This document shows, one piece after another, positions 60,484 through 64,000 of a stretch of 64,000 nt of DNA; position 1 is the stretch's first letter; every line of letters begins with the position of its first letter. The notes below the pieces were generated by a model. That model was not told the origin of the DNA. It searched no databases and was given only the letters and a program-made list of their open reading frames with translations. This stretch comes from Clostridia bacterium (GTDB lineage Bacteria; Bacillota; Clostridia; Christensenellales; Aristaeellaceae): positions 62,001 through 126,000 of the forward strand of contig JAFYOR010000028.1 in the NCBI GenBank assembly GCA_017547805.1, read 5' to 3'. The translations under genes were made by a program, and so were the position numbers.

Positions 60484-62253
60484 ATGCAGGATTACAAGCA
60501 GGCAGCAAGAGACTTTATCGACAACGAGAAGCAGTTCCACCTTGGCGCCATCCCCACCGAGCAGTCTAACCCCCTCACCCGCGGCCTTTCCGGCAGAATC
60601 AAGAAGAATACCGCTGACGGCGTGAAGATGATCCTTGATGCCGATCGGTATATTCCGGAAGTATCCGCCAAATGCTTTGAAAGCGACGCCTTCAAGGCGC
60701 TTGTCGCGGATATCCGCCGCTGCATCGATCAGCGCCGCCGCTTCCACTTCTCCTCCGTCGGCGCGTCCGGACGCATGGCGCTTCAGCTGGATTCCACCTG
60801 GCGTCTTTTCTGGAACGATCTGGTGAACAAGCTCCCCCTTCGCGCGAAGGAGTGGGTTGAGATCGCCGAGTGCTCCAACAGCTTCATGACCGGCGGCGAC
60901 CGCGCGTGCGTGCGTTCCGTCGAAAACTTCGAGGACTACCAGACCTTCGGCGCGCAGCAGACCGTCGATTCCGGCGCAACCCCGGGCGATGTGCTGATCG
61001 TTCTGGCCGAATGCTCCCTGTCCTCCTCCACCATCGGTTCCGCCTGCAAGGGCGCGGACATGGGCATCGCCACCTACTACCTCTACTGCAATCCCAAGGA
61101 GATCCTCTGCGAGCATCTGGAGCGTGCGCGCCGCGTCTTCTCCTATGACAACATCACCTTCCTGCCGCTGTTCGTGGGCAACATGGCCGTCGCCGGCTCC
61201 ACCCGCATGCAGGTAACGACCGTTGAGCTGCTGGTTGCCGGCGTCGCGCTTGAGCTGGCTGCCTGGGCATGGCTCAAGGACAACTGCACCATCGAAGAGC
61301 TCGCCGCCATCGGCGTGGGCGCGCTTGAGCCGGCCGAGTATGCCGCGCAGTTCAAGAACTGTGTTGAGCAGATGCAGCGCGGCGCAGCGCTTGAAGGCAT
61401 GGCCAAGGCCGTCGAGTTTGAGGCGGAAACCTACACCGCCAAGGGCCTGATCACCTATGTCACCCACGACTACCTGCAGGACATCCTTACCGACACCACC
61501 GAGCGCCAGCCGACCTTCACCCTCCCGCCCTTCCGCCGCACGGACGATACTACCAGCCCGCTTTCTTGGGCGTATGCGAAGGATCCGCTCTACCCGGCGT
61601 CCATCGCCTGGCAGCACATCATCCGCCGTCCGCTCAAGGGCCTTGACTGGTCGGTTGAGCTCTACAAGGAAATGAACGCCGCGCAGTCCATCATCGACAA
61701 TCCGCCGGTCGTCGGCAGCGATCAGCTGTCCTACTACGATCTGGGCAACAGCGACGACGCCACCCGCTACTCTCAGCATCCGGCGAAGCTCGTTCTGGTC
61801 GATATCGACGGACGCAGCGCGCACAACGGCTGCGTTGAATGGTACAAGGCCAACCTGCCCAAGTTTGACGGCGGTCTCGTGCTGCGCATGGGCGACATCC
61901 CGGCGGAGAAGATCGACGAAAACGAACTGTGCATCCCGGTCGAGCTCCCGCACACGATCATGGAGATCCTCCCGCACCTGATGGTCAAGCTTGCCTTCAA
62001 CCTCCTGTCCACCGCGACAATGGCGAAGATGGGCCGCGTGTGGAGCAACTGGATGATCCAGGTGCTGCCCACCAACAAGAAGCTCATCGACCGTTCCACC
62101 CGCGTCATCGCCGAGCTGGCGAAGATCCCCTACGAGCAGGCCTGTGAAGAGTTCTTCAAGAGCTATCTGGGCCGCAGCAAGGACGAGGAATACCGCGAGA
62201 GCTACGTCGTGGAAACCCTCAAGCGCCTCGGCGTTGATCCCGATACCCTGTAA
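60484..62253 (+). CDS. MurQ/GKRP-like SIS-domain protein (589 aa)
   Basis: Distantly related to MurNAc-6-phosphate etherase (MurQ) but twice its length. MurQ-like blocks: TEQSNP (25-30), SVGASGRMALQ (91-101), GGDRACVRSVENFEDY (137-152), GSTRMQVTTVELL (238-250) and, at the far end, LSTATMAKMGRVW with PTNKKLIDRS (about 508-540). Where MurQ has DASE (catalytic Glu), this protein has LDST, while the second acidic site VENFED is kept. About 240 residues lie between the first SIS domain and the MurQ-like tail. This two-part layout recalls glucokinase regulatory protein (GKRP), a sugar-phosphate-sensing MurQ relative. It could be an altered etherase or a sensor. nagZ follows 73 bases later. Confidence 0.75.
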   Translation: MQDYKQAARDFIDNEKQFHLGAIPTEQSNPLTRGLSGRIKKNTADGVKMILDADRYIPEVSAKCFESDAFKALVADIRRCIDQRRRFHFSSVGASGRMALQLDSTWRLFWNDLVNKLPLRAKEWVEIAECSNSFMTGGDRACVRSVENFEDYQTFGAQQTVDSGATPGDVLIVLAECSLSSSTIGSACKGADMGIATYYLYCNPKEILCEHLERARRVFSYDNITFLPLFVGNMAVAGSTRMQVTTVELLVAGVALELAAWAWLKDNCTIEELAAIGVGALEPAEYAAQFKNCVEQMQRGAALEGMAKAVEFEAETYTAKGLITYVTHDYLQDILTDTTERQPTFTLPPFRRTDDTTSPLSWAYAKDPLYPASIAWQHIIRRPLKGLDWSVELYKEMNAAQSIIDNPPVVGSDQLSYYDLGNSDDATRYSQHPAKLVLVDIDGRSAHNGCVEWYKANLPKFDGGLVLRMGDIPAEKIDENELCIPVELPHTIMEILPHLMVKLAFNLLSTATMAKMGRVWSNWMIQVLPTNKKLIDRSTRVIAELAKIPYEQACEEFFKSYLGRSKDEEYRESYVVETLKRLGVDPDTL

Positions 62254-62274
62254 TTCGAAATTCATCACGTATGC

Positions 62275-62297
62275 GGGCGGATAATATCCGCCCCTAC
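62275..62297. repeat. Dispersed palindromic repeat, copy 2
   Basis: GGGCGGATA, one base, TATCCGCCC (perfect 9-bp arms) followed by CTAC. Shares GGGCGG...CCGCCCCTAC with 29695-29719. It lies in the transcript between the MurQ-like gene and nagZ. Confidence 0.5.
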
Positions 62298-62326
62298 GTT
62301 TTCTGCAAAAAGGAGTGCATATCCCT

Positions 62327-63850
62327 ATGGAGCTTACCCTTCGCCAGAAAATCGGTCAGCTGGTGCTCTACAGCCTGGACAGCAATGAAATCACGCCCGA
62401 AACCGAGGCGTTCATGCGCGAATACTGCATCGGCAACGTCATTCACTTTGGCAACAACGTCACCGACTTTGCCGGATCAAAAAAGCTCAACGCCCAGCTT
62501 CGTGCGCTGATGCTTGACACCTGCGCCGGCATCGAGCCCTTCATCAGCATCGACCATGAGGGCGGCCGCGTTTTCCGCTTCAGTCAGGATTTCACATGGT
62601 TCCCTTCTCACCTGACGCTCAGCGCCGCGGATGACGAAGCGCTCACCGAGGCCGTCGGTCATGCAATGGGCAAGGAGCTGCGCGCGGCGGGCTTTAACCT
62701 CAACTTCGCCCCGGTCGTCGACGTCAACAGCAACATCGGCAACGTCGTCATCGGCGTACGCTCCTTCGGCGATGATCCCGAGACCGTCGCCAGACACGGC
62801 GCTGCGATGGCCCGCGGCATGCAGGCAGCCGGCGTCATGGCGTGCCTGAAGCACTTCCCGGGTCACGGCGATACGACGCTTGACTCCCACTATTTCCTGC
62901 CGACCGTCGACAAGAGCCTTGAAGAGCTGCGCGAAAACGAGCTCTACCCGTATGCGAAGATCTTCCCGCAGGGTGCTGTCGATTCCATCATGACCACGCA
63001 CATTCTCTTCCCGCAGATCGAAAAGGAAAACGTTCCGGCGACGATGTCCCCGGCGATCCTCAAAGGCATTCTGCGCGATGAGCTGAAGTTTAACGGCGTG
63101 GTCGTCACCGACGGCATGCAGATGCTCGCTATCAAGGATCACTACGGTGTAGCCAACGGCTGCGTGATGGCCATCCGCGCCGGCGCGAATCTGCTATGCA
63201 TCGGAACCGGCGGCAGCGGCGTGCAGGCGGTTCAGAAGGAATGCCTTGACCGCCTTTATGAAGCTGCGCTCAGCGGCGAGCTGCCCATGGCATGCATCGA
63301 CGAAGCGGTTGCATACGTGCTCAAGGCCAAAGAGAAATTCGGCGGACCGTATGAAGACGCCGTCATCGACGCCGAAAACCACGCCGTCATCAATCAGGCC
63401 GTCTGCGCAAAGGCGGTTACCTGCCTCGCCCCCGGCGGCATGACCGGCAAAGCGCTCTACGCCAGCGCCCCCGTCAAGGAACTCGCTTTCGGTCTGACCC
63501 ATGCCGACCCGCGGAAGCTGACGTTCGGTCAGATGGCCAACATGCACACCGGCGATTCATTTGCTTATCTTGACAAACTGGATGAAGCCGGCGAATACGA
63601 CACGCTGGTTATCGGCATGCAGGCCGTCAAGGAGGACAGCATCGAGCTGATCGCTGCAAAAGAAGCGCTGGCAAAGGGCAAAAACGTCGCCATCGTCCTT
63701 CTCGGCGCGCCGTACAACGCCCATCTCCTTCCCGAAGGCTGTGCAGTTGTGTGCTGCTATTCCCTGACGCTGGAGGCTGTCGCCGCAGCGATCGATGTGC
63801 TGCGCGGCAAGACTGCGCCGCAGGGAAAACTGCCCGTTAAACTCGCCTGA
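62327..63850 (+). CDS. NagZ-like beta-N-acetylglucosaminidase (GH3)
   Basis: 507 aa, no signal peptide, thus likely cytoplasmic. GH3 domain with IDHEGGRVFR (substrate site), KHFPGHGDTTLDSH (about residues 175-188; the His/Asp pair typical of NagZ) and the Asp nucleophile in VVVTDGMQM (Asp262). NagZ removes GlcNAc from GlcNAc-MurNAc. A C-terminal extra domain of about 170 residues follows, as in Bacillus NagZ. Start ATG at 62327; a GTG at 62315 is fused to AAGGA and less likely. A terminator follows. Confidence 0.85.
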   Translation: MELTLRQKIGQLVLYSLDSNEITPETEAFMREYCIGNVIHFGNNVTDFAGSKKLNAQLRALMLDTCAGIEPFISIDHEGGRVFRFSQDFTWFPSHLTLSAADDEALTEAVGHAMGKELRAAGFNLNFAPVVDVNSNIGNVVIGVRSFGDDPETVARHGAAMARGMQAAGVMACLKHFPGHGDTTLDSHYFLPTVDKSLEELRENELYPYAKIFPQGAVDSIMTTHILFPQIEKENVPATMSPAILKGILRDELKFNGVVVTDGMQMLAIKDHYGVANGCVMAIRAGANLLCIGTGGSGVQAVQKECLDRLYEAALSGELPMACIDEAVAYVLKAKEKFGGPYEDAVIDAENHAVINQAVCAKAVTCLAPGGMTGKALYASAPVKELAFGLTHADPRKLTFGQMANMHTGDSFAYLDKLDEAGEYDTLVIGMQAVKEDSIELIAAKEALAKGKNVAIVLLGAPYNAHLLPEGCAVVCCYSLTLEAVAAAIDVLRGKTAPQGKLPVKLA

Positions 63851-63868
63851 ACCTGATCCACGACACAC

Positions 63869-63906
63869 ACGCTCCGCAGAATTCATCGTCTGCGGAGCGT
63901 CTTTTT
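63869..63906 (+). terminator. Terminator after nagZ-like gene
   Basis: 12-bp stem ACGCTCCGCAGA with its complement, 8-base loop, then CTTTTT. Confidence 0.88.
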
Positions 63907-63951
63907 ATGTTCACAATGGATGCACATTTCCATCACAGAATTGACAAATGG

Positions 63952-63980
63952 TTGAAATATCCCGGTCGTTGTAGTATACT
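63952..63980 (+). promoter_or_regulatory. Promoter of a gene beyond the window
   Basis: TTGAAA, 17 bases, TATACT, pointing right at the window edge. Confidence 0.6.
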
Positions 63981-64000
63981 GTCATTATATTGTAGTTTTT

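Noticed and set aside
60442..62268. 608-codon open frame opposite the MurQ-like gene
   Set aside because: Antisense shadow. The plus frame has SIS motifs, a ribosome site and a promoter.

Overview
The window comes from a spore-forming, Gram-positive anaerobe of the Clostridia with a G+C-rich genome. The evidence is two alpha/beta-type small acid-soluble spore proteins, both dipicolinate synthase subunits, the spoIIGA-sigE pair, a T-box leader on cysE-cysS, AGGAGG-type ribosome binding sites and consensus sigma-A promoters. The genus cannot be fixed from the sequence. Most of the window looks like stable chromosome: there is no rRNA, prophage, transposase or CRISPR array.

Layout. 1-3.2 kb: end of a citrate lyase cluster (citF) followed by a two-subunit fumarase/tartrate dehydratase and a small Cys-rich protein. 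3.2-4.9 kb: a second, isolated citF. 5.2-7.1 kb: tRNA-Gly, recR-ebfC and two spore DNA-binding proteins. 7.2-10.3 kb: an unusual alpha/beta hydrolase and a DnaJ-domain/DUF5685 pair. 10.4-12.9 kb: znuABC-type metal importer. 13.1-19.5 kb: Hpt protein, polA-coaE-lytic transglycosylase and an orphan peptide-binding protein. 19.5-21 kb: a nucleotidyltransferase/P-loop kinase cassette. 21.1-26.6 kb: a zinc-ribbon protein, a structured RNA (raiA-motif candidate), comF, an ABC exporter and recD2. 26.7-32 kb: U32 peptidase, mltG, ylbF, a modular tandem repeat and RNase J. 32.2-38.2 kb: trxA, rseC, hisS, ftsK/spoIIIE and ybjN. 38.2-41 kb: a secreted protein and dpaBA. 41.2-45.7 kb: mscL, scpAB, an M50 protease and spoIIGA-sigE. 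45.8-49 kb: T-box-cysE-cysS and a membrane protein. 49-53.3 kb: dnaK, an ECF sigma/anti-sigma pair and two small conserved genes.

53.4-63.9 kb reads as one physiological unit for cell-wall amino sugar or muropeptide salvage. It has a type-1 sugar ABC importer (two permeases and a binding protein), a BadF/GlcNAc-kinase-like sugar kinase with a GNAT acetyltransferase, a beta-lactamase-fold hydrolase, a 589-residue MurQ-related SIS protein and a NagZ-like GH3 enzyme. The hydrolase and the MurQ-like gene are divergent and share almost completely overlapping promoters.

The least explained pieces are: the MurQ/GKRP-like protein, which lacks one expected catalytic motif; the raiA-like RNA next to comF with a zinc-ribbon gene where raiA normally sits; the 119/91-bp modular repeat behind RNase J; the Asn/Gln-rich tail on a spore protein; and the hydrolase with Asp at the nucleophile position. 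All calls come from reading the sequence; no database search was run.
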